A stretch of DNA of 64,000 nt from Roridomyces roridus (GCA_029378245.1 JARKIF010000002.1:3844001-3908000), one strand, 5' to 3'; positions 46,431 through 56,252 are shown, counted from the first letter of the stretch. Numbers and translations: made by a program. Notes: generated by a model from the sequence alone, not told the origin.

Positions 46431-46866
46431 CGAGTTCGATTCTCCCCGGACGATATCGCGTCCAACGTGTCATTTTTGGACGGCCCACCGGATGCCACAC
46501 TGAATTTCAGAACCTCTTCTACTGCGCCAAGACATCCTTTGAACTAGATTTGTAACGGTACATATATTGCGTGTGGTTAAAAGACCTGAGTTCGATTCTC
46601 GGTGTACCATATGTTCGTGGATATGCAGCGCTTTTTGTGTATCTGGATGCGAACTATTTAACTGAAGTGAACCCCAGAACCTATTTTGTTGGCCCAAACA
46701 TGGGCTTTTACGAGCTATAGAACTGTGATGGCTCAGAAAAGCGTATTCCGGTGTGTGCCACTCCTTCAACGCGTTGGTATGACCGGGTTCGATTCTCGGT
46801 GTATACTTTAGTCTCACGATCGTATGCTTCTTTTTCACTCGCCGAATTCGATTCACAAACCCTATT
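46431..46866 (+). repeat. Three diverged tandem units, each with a tRNA-like T-arm
   Basis: GAGTTCGATTCTC or GGGTTCGATTCTC occurs at 46432-46444, 46588-46600 and 46785-46797. Each is followed 70-90 bases later by an AACC.(C)T.TTCTAC..GCCCAA.CAT block (46511, 46679 and 46857). The last block overlaps the 3' end of the next F-box gene, so part of that gene's C-terminal codons lies in the repeat. Confidence 0.6.
46557..46608 (+). other. 52-base mini tRNA-like hairpin
   Basis: GGTACA at the 5' end pairs with TGTACC at the 3' end. Next to it CTGAG-TTCGATT-CTCGG forms a T-arm with the B-box loop. Only 23 bases separate the 5' strand from the T-arm, too few for both D and anticodon arms. It is a deleted tRNA or tRNA-derived element; no transcript evidence exists. 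Confidence 0.45.
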
Positions 46867-48666
46867 CTACGCCCAAACATCGTTGACATAATCCTCCCTC
46901 TTATACAACCTCCTGATGAACCCCAACCGCCCCTTCAAAGCCTTTACCAACTTTTCAATACTCTCAAACTTCATCACCTCACGAAACTTGTATTCGGCAC
47001 TCGTGTTCGTTTCATACCTCTCCCTCGGAAACCACATCAACACACACTCGAACTTGGGATTCCGCCCAGTCACGGTGCCACTGCCGCCCGCCCGAGAGCG
47101 TAAGAGCTGCAGGAGAGAATCCTCGGTAAACTTGCCTCGAGAACGGATGTCGAGCCGTGTGAGGTTGGGCAGGAGGCGGTGGGCCGTGCCAAAAGCCTGT
47201 CCTGTCCCAGGCACAGAAAGTGCCTCGAGGACAGGGTCGGTAATGAGCCGCTTCTTGGCCGGGTGGTCGGATATGAAGAGAGAGGTCAACGCGGGGAGGG
47301 ACGCTAGCAATTCCAGAAGCTCCTCCTTTGTGAGAAAGATGTCGGCGAGGGAGAGATGGCTTAAATTGAGCCCGCTTTCGCAACGCGTGAAGAATTCGAG
47401 CGCGGCGGCGTGGGGCCAATACAGCGGCTCAAAATCCTCCGCCTGGGACTTCTTTTTCGGTGGCATGCCTCGGAAGTTCAAGTTGTGTAGCTCCGGAAGG
47501 GTGAGCGCGCCGAGTATATTGGCGAGCACGCGCTCGGCCTTTTTGTCATGTTCGTGATTGCTCGAGGAGAGAGTGAGCTCCCCGATGTGCGACACAACGG
47601 AGGGAAGTTTGGGTTGTTCCTCTGCTGCCGCAATTTCCTTGAAGTCAAACTGCATGTGGAGGCAGCCGCCGTTCGGAAGGATCTGGATCCGATGTATGAG
47701 GGGTTTCAGATCCTCGCACTCGACGCGTTCGTAGCTGCAGTTTATGAACTGACTGTGACGCCAAAGCATGAGTGGCTCCACTTCCATCCCGGAAACATGG
47801 ACCTCGCGTAGCGAATCGGCCGACGTAAAGTACTGAATCGCGTACGAAGGAACTCGTCTCCGATCCGTCTTGTTCAGTGCGCGAATGCAGAGGACCTCGA
47901 GAAGAGGAATATTGGCATTGGCGCGGTGGAGACTCTCCTGCATGTCGTAGTCAAGCCGGAGCTCGAAGAGTGCTGTACGCCAACGCTGGGACCGCTCGAC
48001 TACAGCCTGGATGACCTCCCTTTCCAGCCCGGTGGGCCGTTGGGGATGGCCACGCACTTTGACGGCGATGGGAATCTGCTGGCTGCGTTCCAGAGCAGTA
48101 GTGACGAGGTCAAGGACGCGCTGCTGAAGGGAGGCAGAAGGAATCCGCCCTGGGACCGTGATGTTGGACATATCCACTTCGAAAGTGGACCAAAACGCGG
48201 GCGTCCCGTGGATGACATTACGCCAGTGGGCACACACTTGGGAGAGCATGACCAAAGGCCCGCCGGCTAGCCGTCTCATCTCCGAGGCCTTATTGAACGG
48301 TGTATCGGCACCCAGTCGGCAGCGCTGCAAGATGTCGACGAGAAGCTCGTCGGGCAGCCGCCGGACGGGTGTATCCAAAATGTTCTTGGCGTGCATGTAC
48401 AGTCGTTGCAGTGCATCGCGGTTGGTCATGATTTGCTGTCTGAGAGATTCAAGTCGAGCAATCTCCGCGTCATACCGTTCGAGCTGTGGCGGGGAGGAAT
48501 CGACGATATGTCGAAGGGTAACAAAGGACTGGTCTTCGTGTCCCGGGTTTGAGTTGGTGCGGAGCATGAGGACAAGTCGGTCAGGTAAAGTAGGGTCGTC
48601 TGTGAGAAGTGGAGATTGTTCGAATGCTGCGGGACAGCTATCGCATAGAGGGATCGCGGGAGACAT
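46867..48666 (-). CDS. F-box protein (CAHWR type)
   Basis: A presumed SCF adaptor of the large mushroom F-box family. The first in-frame ATG is at 48666 (MSPAIPLCDSCPAAFEQSP), giving 599 residues in one exon. An N-terminal coiled coil (LERYDAEIARLESLRQQIMT) precedes the F-box (RRLPDELLVDILQRCRLG) and the family hallmark LSQVCAHWRNVIHGTPAFWS. A leucine-rich C-terminal half follows, ending KREDYVNDVWA. It is unrelated in sequence to the F-box gene at 44866. N-terminal fragments of this gene type recur at 50830-50960 and 55500-55640. Confidence 0.88.
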   Translation of the reverse strand: MSPAIPLCDSCPAAFEQSPLLTDDPTLPDRLVLMLRTNSNPGHEDQSFVTLRHIVDSSPPQLERYDAEIARLESLRQQIMTNRDALQRLYMHAKNILDTPVRRLPDELLVDILQRCRLGADTPFNKASEMRRLAGGPLVMLSQVCAHWRNVIHGTPAFWSTFEVDMSNITVPGRIPSASLQQRVLDLVTTALERSQQIPIAVKVRGHPQRPTGLEREVIQAVVERSQRWRTALFELRLDYDMQESLHRANANIPLLEVLCIRALNKTDRRRVPSYAIQYFTSADSLREVHVSGMEVEPLMLWRHSQFINCSYERVECEDLKPLIHRIQILPNGGCLHMQFDFKEIAAAEEQPKLPSVVSHIGELTLSSSNHEHDKKAERVLANILGALTLPELHNLNFRGMPPKKKSQAEDFEPLYWPHAAALEFFTRCESGLNLSHLSLADIFLTKEELLELLASLPALTSLFISDHPAKKRLITDPVLEALSVPGTGQAFGTAHRLLPNLTRLDIRSRGKFTEDSLLQLLRSRAGGSGTVTGRNPKFECVLMWFPRERYETNTSAEYKFREVMKFESIEKLVKALKGRLGFIRRLYKREDYVNDVWA

Positions 48667-48844
48667 GGTGGACAAAAGAGAGTGATGTCTTACCGAGACA
48701 TTTGATCCGAGTAAACAAAGCAACCGCTCGTTACCCAGAAAGGCAATTTCGACCGGCACGGGCTCGAACAGCTTGAACGGGATTCAACTGGCTAGAAATA
48801 TACACCGGAACTGTCCGAAATTTACGCGAATATGTTCGAATTTA

Positions 48845-50614
48845 TCAACCGAGAAGTTCCAAAAACGCCTCCCGCCCTCGTCGAGCCAAATCAACCACAG
48901 CCCTAAGCTCATGAACTTCTTGAATGCTGATATTCAGACTACCCGTGCTCAACAACGCACCCACCTGCGCATCAGAACAAACTTCCACCTGCTGCACACC
49001 CAAAGTCTTCCCCGCCACCACCTGCAACTGAAGCCAAAGTCCAGTCTGGCAAGGAATCCAATACCACCACGTAGTGTTCCACCCAAAATTCGGCGCGCCC
49101 TTTGGGATAAAGTTGGATACGTGTTTCTCGGCATCGGATTCCGGGAGGTTGGCACCGCTCAAAATGCGAGCGGAAGGAATTGCGATGGAGCGGCGGGGCG
49201 CGGCAGGGTTGTTGGAGTCCCGGATGGCGAATACGACGATACAACTGTCGTACAAGTCCATCGGAGTCCCCTGCGCCCCCGTCATCCACATTGCGCTGGA
49301 TAGTGCCGTGTCCCCAAATACTGCTTGAATCTCGACGATGAAGGAACTCGAGGGTGTGATGTGGGTGGGCAGAGGGAATAGCCTAGGTGCCCTCATGCCG
49401 TCAGAAATGAGTGCGAGGTCGCTGTGAGTGAACGAATCGTCGACGTATTGAACGACGCCGCGCGGGTGGATTTCGGTTTGGAACTGCCCGAGAGACAGTG
49501 TTAAATCCACGAGCCGCATCTTCAGATTTGCTGAAAGAGTGCTCCAGGGTCGTACACCCAGCATCCGCCAGCCACCGGGTAGGTTAGTGTCCACGAAATG
49601 ATAGACTAGGATTCGTACGGCAAGCCAACACAGTTGGAATCCCGCCCAGATAAACACCACAGATCGAGGTTGGTCCGTCATGATGATATAGGTGAATGCG
49701 ACAGACGCCGTGCACACCAGTGCTCCTATGGCCCAGAAGCACCGCCAGAGGATAGAGTTGCGAGGATTCTCGAAGGCGCCCAAGACGACTTTACGCGGTC
49801 CACCAGGGCGGGCTACCATTGGTAACTTCCCAGTGATCAAGTCGAGAGTCCCGATGCTTGTTTGAGCGTGTCTGTTTTGAATAAAATCGACGCTCTGGAT
49901 GGCGACAGCGCCGATGAAGAAAAAGGCCCAAGGCGCCGCGGATACAAGGCCTAGGAGCAGGGCATTATGGCGCCACATGAAATAAACCTCCACGATTTTG
50001 GAGGTAGAGAGGAGGATCGCTGGGAGCTGTAGCCCGTTCGACAACGGGGTGAAAGGGTAATCCGCGTATGTGAAAATCTGGAGAGGCTGTCCGGGGAGGG
50101 TGTCAGGGATTGTCCGCAGCATCACCGAGGTCGAATGATCCAGCGCATAAACGTCGCTCCACTGCACTGCGCCTTTGCTGCTTTCCTGTGAGCTGAATCA
50201 GCATCGTGTGCGGGTCCAACGCCCAGAGTAACGCACCATGGAGGTGTGGACAAAGATCGCCATGGGTTCTCCAGCATTTCTGCTCCTCCTGATCTTGGCC
50301 GCCCGATTCGAGGCATATGGGAGTTCCAATCCGACAGCCGAGTCCGAGGCCGCCGTGCGTATGCCCAAAGTCTCGCGGAGCCATCCACTGTTGGCACCGC
50401 AGAAGCAGGCCTTGACGACCGAGATGGTTCCAAACGAGCTAGTCGCAGCCCATGCGACACCTGCTGCCCCTCGGTTTCCCAGAATGAGTGATTCCGCTGC
50501 GCTGGACCCGATGAGGGCTGTCAAGGCGCCGACTTCGACGAGGTTGTTGCTGAAGTTGAACGAGCCAAGGAAGCTGCTGGACGCGGGGGCGCTGGTGGTC
50601 GTAGGTTCTGCCAT
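48845..50614 (-). CDS. Polytopic membrane protein of unknown family, intact right-arm copy
   Basis: I do not recognise the family. Exons 50614-50237 and 50161-48845, separated by a 75-base intron (ATG|GTGCGT..GTGCAG|TGG), give 564 residues. The start MAEPTTTSAPAS is supported by the matching MVEPTTSAPAS in the left arm. Hydrophobic segments lie near residues 25-65 (LVEVGALTALIGSSAAESL, GAAGVAWAATSSFGTISVV) and, in exon 2, around LQLPAILLSTSKIVEVYF, GLVSAAPWAFFFIGAVAI, FWAIGALVCTASVAFTYII and FIWAGFQLCWLAVRILVYHF. The C-terminal 200 residues are soluble-looking (TPMDLYDSCIVVFAIRDS, WNTTWWYWIPCQTGLWLQL). A third, broken copy lies at 54950-55300. Confidence 0.85.
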
Positions 50615-50829
50615 AGATGAAGTGCGCAAACGGGTATCTTACCACGGATTGTCAAAGTATGTCGAGTTTTTCTCAGCTTTCTCAGGACGACTGGCAGTTG
50701 GGACAAGGGAGACAGTGATTGAAGATCCCAACAGTAGTCTCTGTGACAGACGTCATATATCGTCAAAGAGCTTTCATTCCAGCGATATCGATGTCGTGCG
50801 GCTGCTGTACAGCGGGAAATTCCCCAGGA

Positions 50830-50960
50830 GTCGGTAACCAAGTGGTCTCTGAGTCGGTGCAGAGCATGAGGAGAAGTTGATCAGGTAAAAGAGGGTCGTC
50901 TGTGAGGAGTGGAGTCATCTAGCTGCAGGAGGGCTGATTCAGACGACGGGAGACGTGGTG
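50830..50960 (-). pseudogene. F-box gene N-terminal fragment 1
   Basis: The minus strand reads TPLLTDDPLLPDQLLLMLCT-like sequence, matching SPLLTDDPTLPDRLVLMLRT near the start of the F-box protein at 46867-48666. The rest of that gene is absent. The block continues into the membrane-gene promoter side and is repeated at 55500-55640. Confidence 0.65.
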
Positions 50961-51865
50961 GGTGGATGCATGCCATTGTTCGCGTCCGGCAGTGGTTGTC
51001 GTCGCAGTTCATGAATATCAAACTTGGACGGACTCACCAGGCTCCCATTCATCAGTTGAAAAGACAAACCAGCCGGACCGTATATAGTTTGAGTGTTGGG
51101 ATCCATCGCCCTAACAAACTTCTTTTATATGAAAGCAGGGGTCAGCGGCAGCGCAGCTCAATGTGATGAGAAAATCCTCACTTGATCGTAGTAGTCACTT
51201 GGGGCGATTCGGGAACACAGAAACGGGATGATATCCCAGCATCCAGAAACAAGGTAAGCGCGCGTCATACGCGTGTGCCGATCCTTTACAGAGCCGATGC
51301 TTGAAGCCTAGCGAACGAGACTTTGAAGAGCCGGTGGTGCACTCATGGTAGAATCAGGTCTATGGGGGATAGTTCGTGGAGTTTGATGCAGGGCCGCCGC
51401 CGAGGGAGGAAGTGCATGGTGGTGGTCGAAAACAAACCGGTGATGATGTCAGTGATGATTGATCACGGAACAAATAAATAAATCATTCGGCTTGCCTTCT
51501 CCCTTCATCACCATCATGAGATCGTGCGCCGTCCCATCCTAAATCCTTTAGAACTCCGTCTGAATACAACCCCGTCTGCAGCGAACGCCCTCGGCACGGA
51601 CCAAGGACTCGCGTGTCTCATCACTGAGTCATCAGCGGCGATCAGCCTCCCTCATAGCTAGGCCTCACCCCGCGTCCGACTTTACCCACTCGACAAGGAT
51701 ACAGTCTTCTTCAGAGTGCGATTCCGGGCCCCCTCATCAAGCTTCTGGATTCAAGGAACCAGATCTTCCATCATTGTCTGAACGCCATGTTCACCACGGT
51801 TCAACTTGAAGGGTTCGGGAGGAACTTCCGAACACTGGCAACGCTTGCCGGACTGTCCGGGCTTA
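50961..51865. other. No gene recognised
   Basis: No conserved frame. An AAATAAATAAATC run lies at about 51472. Confidence 0.4.
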
Positions 51866-52139
51866 CTGTAGCATTATGACCATATGTTCACCCGGTGTCA
51901 TCCGTCACTCGACATGTTCACTGGATAGCAAGTTCACGGATCAAACATCACTCGGCATTCGGATCAATTTACCATATCAGGAAGTCCGGCACCTCAGCCA
52001 TCATTCGCATCAGACAGCATTGCGGCCGGATCCCAGCTTTTAGACCAAAATCTCAACCGTCACCGTCACCAAGCTCAAATAAGTTCAGTTCACGGGCGTC
52101 CGTCACCCGTCACCTGAACATGTGGTTGTAATGCTACAG
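51866..52139. mobile_element. 274-base MITE with TA target site
   Basis: The ends CTGTAGCATTATGACCATAT and the complement of the right end, CTGTAGCATTACAACCACAT, are inverted copies, extending through ATGTTCA. TA flanks both sides (51864-51865 and 52140-52141). There is no coding capacity. Confidence 0.82.
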
Positions 52140-52579
52140 TACTTTGTGACTCTGTCCGGGCCGTCGGCTTGATTGCCACCACCGTCCACGTCGGCGGATC
52201 AGTCATGCCGGATGCGTAGGTCTTTCACGAGATTCAGGGTGGAATCTAAATACAATCCCAGAGGGTGGCCAATCACGATATTTGCCTCAAGATGATGATG
52301 CCGTCGCCGCTGTGGCACCTCGATCTTGACCCTGTGGGCTCTGTCTCGTAAAATGTCAACTTCCATCTCATAATGCCATTCCATTCCGCTGCGTTGCTCA
52401 AGCATGCCTGCATACAATTCAAGCTGACCTTTTAGGGGCGCTCTTTTGTCTTGAACTATATCCACGTTTGTTGTTCTTAACCACGCAGGTTAAAAGACAG
52501 GTGGCGCGTGGGCCCTCTTGAGCAAGATACGCCGTGCATTATGTGGCTCCAGGTGGGTCCCATTATTCATTCCGCCTTG
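52140..52579. other. No gene recognised
   Basis: A minus-strand frame at 52199-52465 has no motif and no neighbour exon. The stretch separates two MITEs. Confidence 0.35.
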
Positions 52580-52581
52580 TA

Positions 52582-53142
52582 CAGTTGAGCAGTTCATATG
52601 GAATATTGTCATGTGGAATAACTGTGATATGGAATAGCCCTGGGGCTTGTCCGAGGTCGGGCACAGCCAATTATTCCACTCACCGTGCTCCGGAATATGG
52701 AATAGGCTCATGAGGTGGTTATTCCATTCTGCGGGTGCCCTAAACCGCAAAAACCAGTGTATTTGGGTGAGAAACAGGCCAAAATCAGTCATTGTTTGAT
52801 ATCCAATAGGCAACTTAGACATTCTCGGGCCATTGTCTCAACATTTTCCATCGCTAAGGATATTTGATGAGATTTGATCGCGGTCCATCATGTTTTGATC
52901 CCAATGATGGCACGGCTGAGGGTTGAATCTCAAATTTGAGCATGAATTGAGCTGGTTTCGGAGGCAGAGTGGTCCCGCGGTTGAAAGGAACACTGACATC
53001 ACACACAATAGGGGTATTTGAAGAATATTTTTCAATTTATAAAAATAATTCAAAAATAATTGAATATTCCAATTGGAATATCCGTCATATGGAATAGCCT
53101 TCAGGCCCTTCCCGACGATATTCCATATAAGCTATTCTACTG
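52582..53142. mobile_element. 561-base MITE with TA target site and ATATGGAATA words
   Basis: The left end CAGTTGAGCAGTTCATATGG and the complement of the right end, CAGTAGAATAGCTTATATGG, are inverted relatives, continuing GAATATNGTC. TA flanks both ends (52580-52581 and 53143-53144). At least seven ATATGGAATA/TATTCCATAT-like words lie inside in both orientations. The CAGT tips fit Tc1/mariner-type elements. Confidence 0.75.
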
Positions 53143-53304
53143 TATGTGACGTACTCATTCGATTTCTCGTATTGTTCGTATCGTGTTCGCGCAGATGAAT
53201 GTCTGTGGCGAGAATGATGACCAACGGCTTAAATACCCGCAGAGCTGGGGAGAGACCTTAATATTCTTCTCGTCTCATAACCCCTTCTCTTCCCCAAACC
53301 CGCC

Positions 53305-54768
53305 ATGGCAACCAAGCACGAACTGTGGATGTCCTGCCCCGAGGTCAGGGAGGCTGAACGCGAGGCCATCGAGGAGGAGCGCCACGCAATTGATGCCCTC
53401 AAGGCCGACCAACAGGCCCTGGCCGCCGGAATAAAGACTGGCAGGGCTGAAATCAAGGCGGACAAGGTGCACAAACTTCTGGACGTCATCCTGCGGACCC
53501 CAAAAGTGATGTCCAGGATACTTTTCCATTGTCAACCAGAATCAACGGAAACTCTGTTCAACATGTGCCATGTTGCGATAATGTGGCGGAGTTTGCTGTC
53601 ATCGAGTCCCACCCTGTGGACACATTTCGATTCGGGCTGCATCGATCTTAAATCCCCCGGTGGAAAGGACAAGCTCCAGTCCTTATTCACCGGGATCGGG
53701 TATTGCCTTCGGGGAGCTCAGCCATGTTGCGTTGATCTCCGGATCGACATGAAGAATTTGGATTCTGACGGCTCGGGGAGGATAATGCGTTTCCTCATGA
53801 GCCATGCCTCCCAATGGTCGAGTATTTATTGGCGCATGGACAAGTCGATGGAGATTAAAATCTCTGGTGGCGAGCTGCCCAACCTCAAGTACTTCTACTT
53901 CCACAGCGCGCACTGTTCCACGATCACCGGATGCTCCTTCAGAGCTGACCGCCTTCGCGAGCTGGATCTCGGCCCAGTTAATGTGCCACCGGGGTTCCTC
54001 CCCTGGAAACAGCTCACCACAATCACCCTCCAGCAAAGTGTCCGACAATGTTTGAGTATCCTGCAGCTCACGTCCAACGTCGTAACTCTCAGTTTTTCTT
54101 GCCCACTGGCACCTGGTGCCACGGTAGAGAAAACGGACACTAGGTTTCATGTTCCGTTGTTGAAGCTGCGCAAATTCACTCTGGGAGGATGGCCGAGCCC
54201 GCAGCTCATCGCCCATCTTGTTCTTCCCGAACTCCAACAATTGGAGATAGGTTCAGAACTCAACAATTGGGCTTCCCAGATGAAGTCCTTGAGTAAAAGA
54301 TCCAAATGCAGGCCGACGGACTTCAGCTTTCGTCTTCGGATGCCGGATGAAGTGGATCTTCGCCATCTGCTCCACCTCAGCTCTGTCCAACACCTCGTAC
54401 TGGATGTCAAGGGCGTGACATGTGCTTCTATGGCCGCCTTTCTTTATGCCCTCTCCTTCCGTCAATTTCTCCCCCGACTCGAGTCTATGCACATTCCGAA
54501 TTGTACCGACAAGGTGGACTTACCCGTTTTAGTGAAGATGCTGCAGGAAAGGACAACCGCCACGGGAAGCGCGGTGTTGCGATCGTGCAAGCTTGGCTTC
54601 CAGCGGGATGAACAATATGGTGATGTTCATATTCCGACCGAAGGGGATGATACTGGGGAAGTCAGACTGGCACTCGATGAACTTGAACACTTGCGTGCCG
54701 GGGACCTGATACTGAATAATAAATATCGACTCTCGGAATTGGCCCGGGAAGTGGTACGGAGACGTTAG
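53305..54768 (+). CDS. F-box-like protein
   Basis: A single exon of 487 residues starting MATKHELWMSCPEVREAERE. Residues 10-50 form a charged coiled coil, then LLDVILRTPKVMSRILFHCQ and MCHVAIMWRSLLSSSPTLWT correspond to the F-box and the xxxWR..TPxLW hallmark of the mushroom family, although the canonical LPxE start of the F-box is missing. The remainder is leucine-rich (LRELDLGPVNVPPGFLPWKQ, LPELQQLEIG). An adaptor role is inference. A MITE ends 162 bases upstream, and a TTAAATAC word lies about 75 bases before the ATG. Confidence 0.75.
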   Translation: MATKHELWMSCPEVREAEREAIEEERHAIDALKADQQALAAGIKTGRAEIKADKVHKLLDVILRTPKVMSRILFHCQPESTETLFNMCHVAIMWRSLLSSSPTLWTHFDSGCIDLKSPGGKDKLQSLFTGIGYCLRGAQPCCVDLRIDMKNLDSDGSGRIMRFLMSHASQWSSIYWRMDKSMEIKISGGELPNLKYFYFHSAHCSTITGCSFRADRLRELDLGPVNVPPGFLPWKQLTTITLQQSVRQCLSILQLTSNVVTLSFSCPLAPGATVEKTDTRFHVPLLKLRKFTLGGWPSPQLIAHLVLPELQQLEIGSELNNWASQMKSLSKRSKCRPTDFSFRLRMPDEVDLRHLLHLSSVQHLVLDVKGVTCASMAAFLYALSFRQFLPRLESMHIPNCTDKVDLPVLVKMLQERTTATGSAVLRSCKLGFQRDEQYGDVHIPTEGDDTGEVRLALDELEHLRAGDLILNNKYRLSELAREVVRRR

Positions 54769-54949
54769 TAAACTCTCTGATGTGAGTTTATCTTCCTGCC
54801 TACCGTCGCTGCTCCTAACATAATCGACAGTTAGAGAAATCTTTGAAGCCTCGGATTGAGCATTTACTCCGCGGAGACCCAGGCTCCGGCGCCGGGGACG
54901 GTTCGTGCCGACTTGGACATCTGTAATTGTGATTTAGCGTACACATGTA

Positions 54950-55300
54950 CTTCTCTCAAAAGTTGAAATGGTATCATCTGTGCTTGGTCTGTGAAAGGAT
55001 GTTTTTCCAGCTTGCATGAGGGAGGACCGGCGGGAGACGAGCTCGCCCTTCTCTGGTGCGAATAGTAACACACCATGGAGGTGTGGACAAAGATCGCCGT
55101 GGGTTCTCCAACATTTCTGCTCCTCCTAATCTTGGCCGCCCGACTCGAGGCATACCGGAGTTCCAATCCGACAGCCGTATCTTACCACGAACTCGAGTTT
55201 TTCTTAGCTTTCTCAGGACGACTGGCAGTTGGGACAAGGGAGACAGCGATTGAAGATCCCACCAGTAATCTCTGTGACAGACGTCATATATCGTCAAAGA
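54950..55300 (-). pseudogene. Membrane-protein gene fragment (third copy)
   Basis: The minus strand retains ASSRAAKIRRSRNVGEPTAI and FVHTSM from exon 1 of the gene at 48845-50614 plus its upstream region, but most of exon 1 is deleted and exon 2 is missing. The surrounding sequence repeats 50235-50840 in direct orientation. Confidence 0.75.
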
Positions 55301-55499
55301 GCAGCGATCTCGATGTCGTGCCGCTTGAGCTGTGTTGGGGCAACTTGGAGGACTCGGAAGGAAGGACGGAATCTATACACGGCACGGTCCCAATCGGAAC
55401 GCCGGGGTCCAGGAAGTCTCCCGATGTACACCCACTACATACAAAATCCATGGTACATCATCGTCCCTGAGTTCCGGGAGGAGTCGGTAACAAAGGGGT

Positions 55500-55640
55500 C
55501 TGTGAGCCGGTGCAGAGCATGAGGAGAAGTTGATCAGGTAAAACGGGGTCGTCGACTCTTCTGCGAGGAGCGGAGTCGTCTAGCTGCAGGAGGGCTGATT
55601 CAGACGACGGGAGACGTGGTGGGCGGATGAGAGAGTGTTT
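55500..55640 (-). pseudogene. F-box gene N-terminal fragment 2
   Basis: The minus strand reads DDPVLPDQLLLMLCTGS, matching fragment 1 (50830-50960) and the start of the F-box gene at 46867-48666. Neighbouring bases such as CTAGCTGCAGGAGGGCTGAT are identical between the two fragments. Confidence 0.65.
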
Positions 55641-55796
55641 CAAGATGATGTGATGTCATCAGCCGGCTTTCTCTTTCTTCCACAACGACGAATCCCGGTC
55701 GGCCTTCCTCAGTCGTATACACTCTTCATCGACGCCCTTCGAAATCATGACTTTCAGAAATGCATTTAATTCACGATACTTCTACACAAGTACGCC

Positions 55797-56117
55797 TCAA
55801 AATTCCAGCTCAAAATCCTCCTCCTCAAACTCCCTACAAGTAAACTCCAACTTGCCATCCAGCGATTCGACCAGGCCCGCGATACTGCTAAGCGGAGAAG
55901 GCCCGTCGGTCAACTTGTTGAATTTGAATCTCCACCTCGGATACTGCAACAGCAAGCACACGAACGGAGAACTCGCTGCGGCGCTTCTCGTGCTGCGCGA
56001 CTTGAGTAATTCCAAGAGGGATGGTATCTTGAACTCTCCGTAGGACTCGGAGGATTGGTGTTGAGATGGGTCCACGGGAAATCTGAAGGAGAAACGGAAA
56101 GAATTTGGGCGAGACAT
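55797..56117 (-). CDS. Small protein with acidic C-terminus, unknown
   Basis: A 106-residue frame starts MSRPNSFRFSFRFPVDPSQH at 56117 and ends FTCREFEEEDFELEF. No domain is recognised and no signal peptide is seen. A TATA box 43 bases before the ATG and the short gap to the dehydrogenase upstream support a real gene. The first half is Ser-rich; the tail has nine acidic residues in the last fifteen or so. Confidence 0.5.
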   Translation of the reverse strand: MSRPNSFRFSFRFPVDPSQHQSSESYGEFKIPSLLELLKSRSTRSAAASSPFVCLLLQYPRWRFKFNKLTDGPSPLSSIAGLVESLDGKLEFTCREFEEEDFELEF

Positions 56118-56159
56118 GGTGTCCTGAAAGAGGAAGGTGCGTGGACCCGGCGGACAGCC

Positions 56160-56165
56160 TTTATA
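56160..56165 (-). promoter_or_regulatory. TATA box of the small acidic-tail gene
   Basis: TATAAA on the minus strand, 43 bases before the ATG at 56117. Confidence 0.5.
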
Positions 56166-56252
56166 AATCAATCATTTCGAACAATGGCCGTCGAAATTGT
56201 GCGTGGACCCTCCGCCAATCCATTGGGCATGCTTGCCTATTTCGGTACGAAT

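Larger units (their letters stand above)
43040..50650 (-). repeat. Right arm of large inverted duplication
   Basis: This is the inverted counterpart of 27060-33470, holding dehydrogenase (minus), F-box (plus) and membrane protein (minus). It additionally contains the F-box gene 46867-48666 and a tRNA-like tandem at 46431-46866. The inner ends of the arms share GTGCAAGTCATGACAGC-like and CGAACGGAGTGGCAGACAGT sequence. Confidence 0.85.

Noticed and set aside
50238..50837. Plus-strand frame MEVWTKIAMGSPAFLLLLIL, also at 55075 and in the complement of the left arm
   Set aside because: It is antisense to the membrane-protein exon 1; its hydrophobic start is the complement of that exon's end, and it is repeated only because the gene is.
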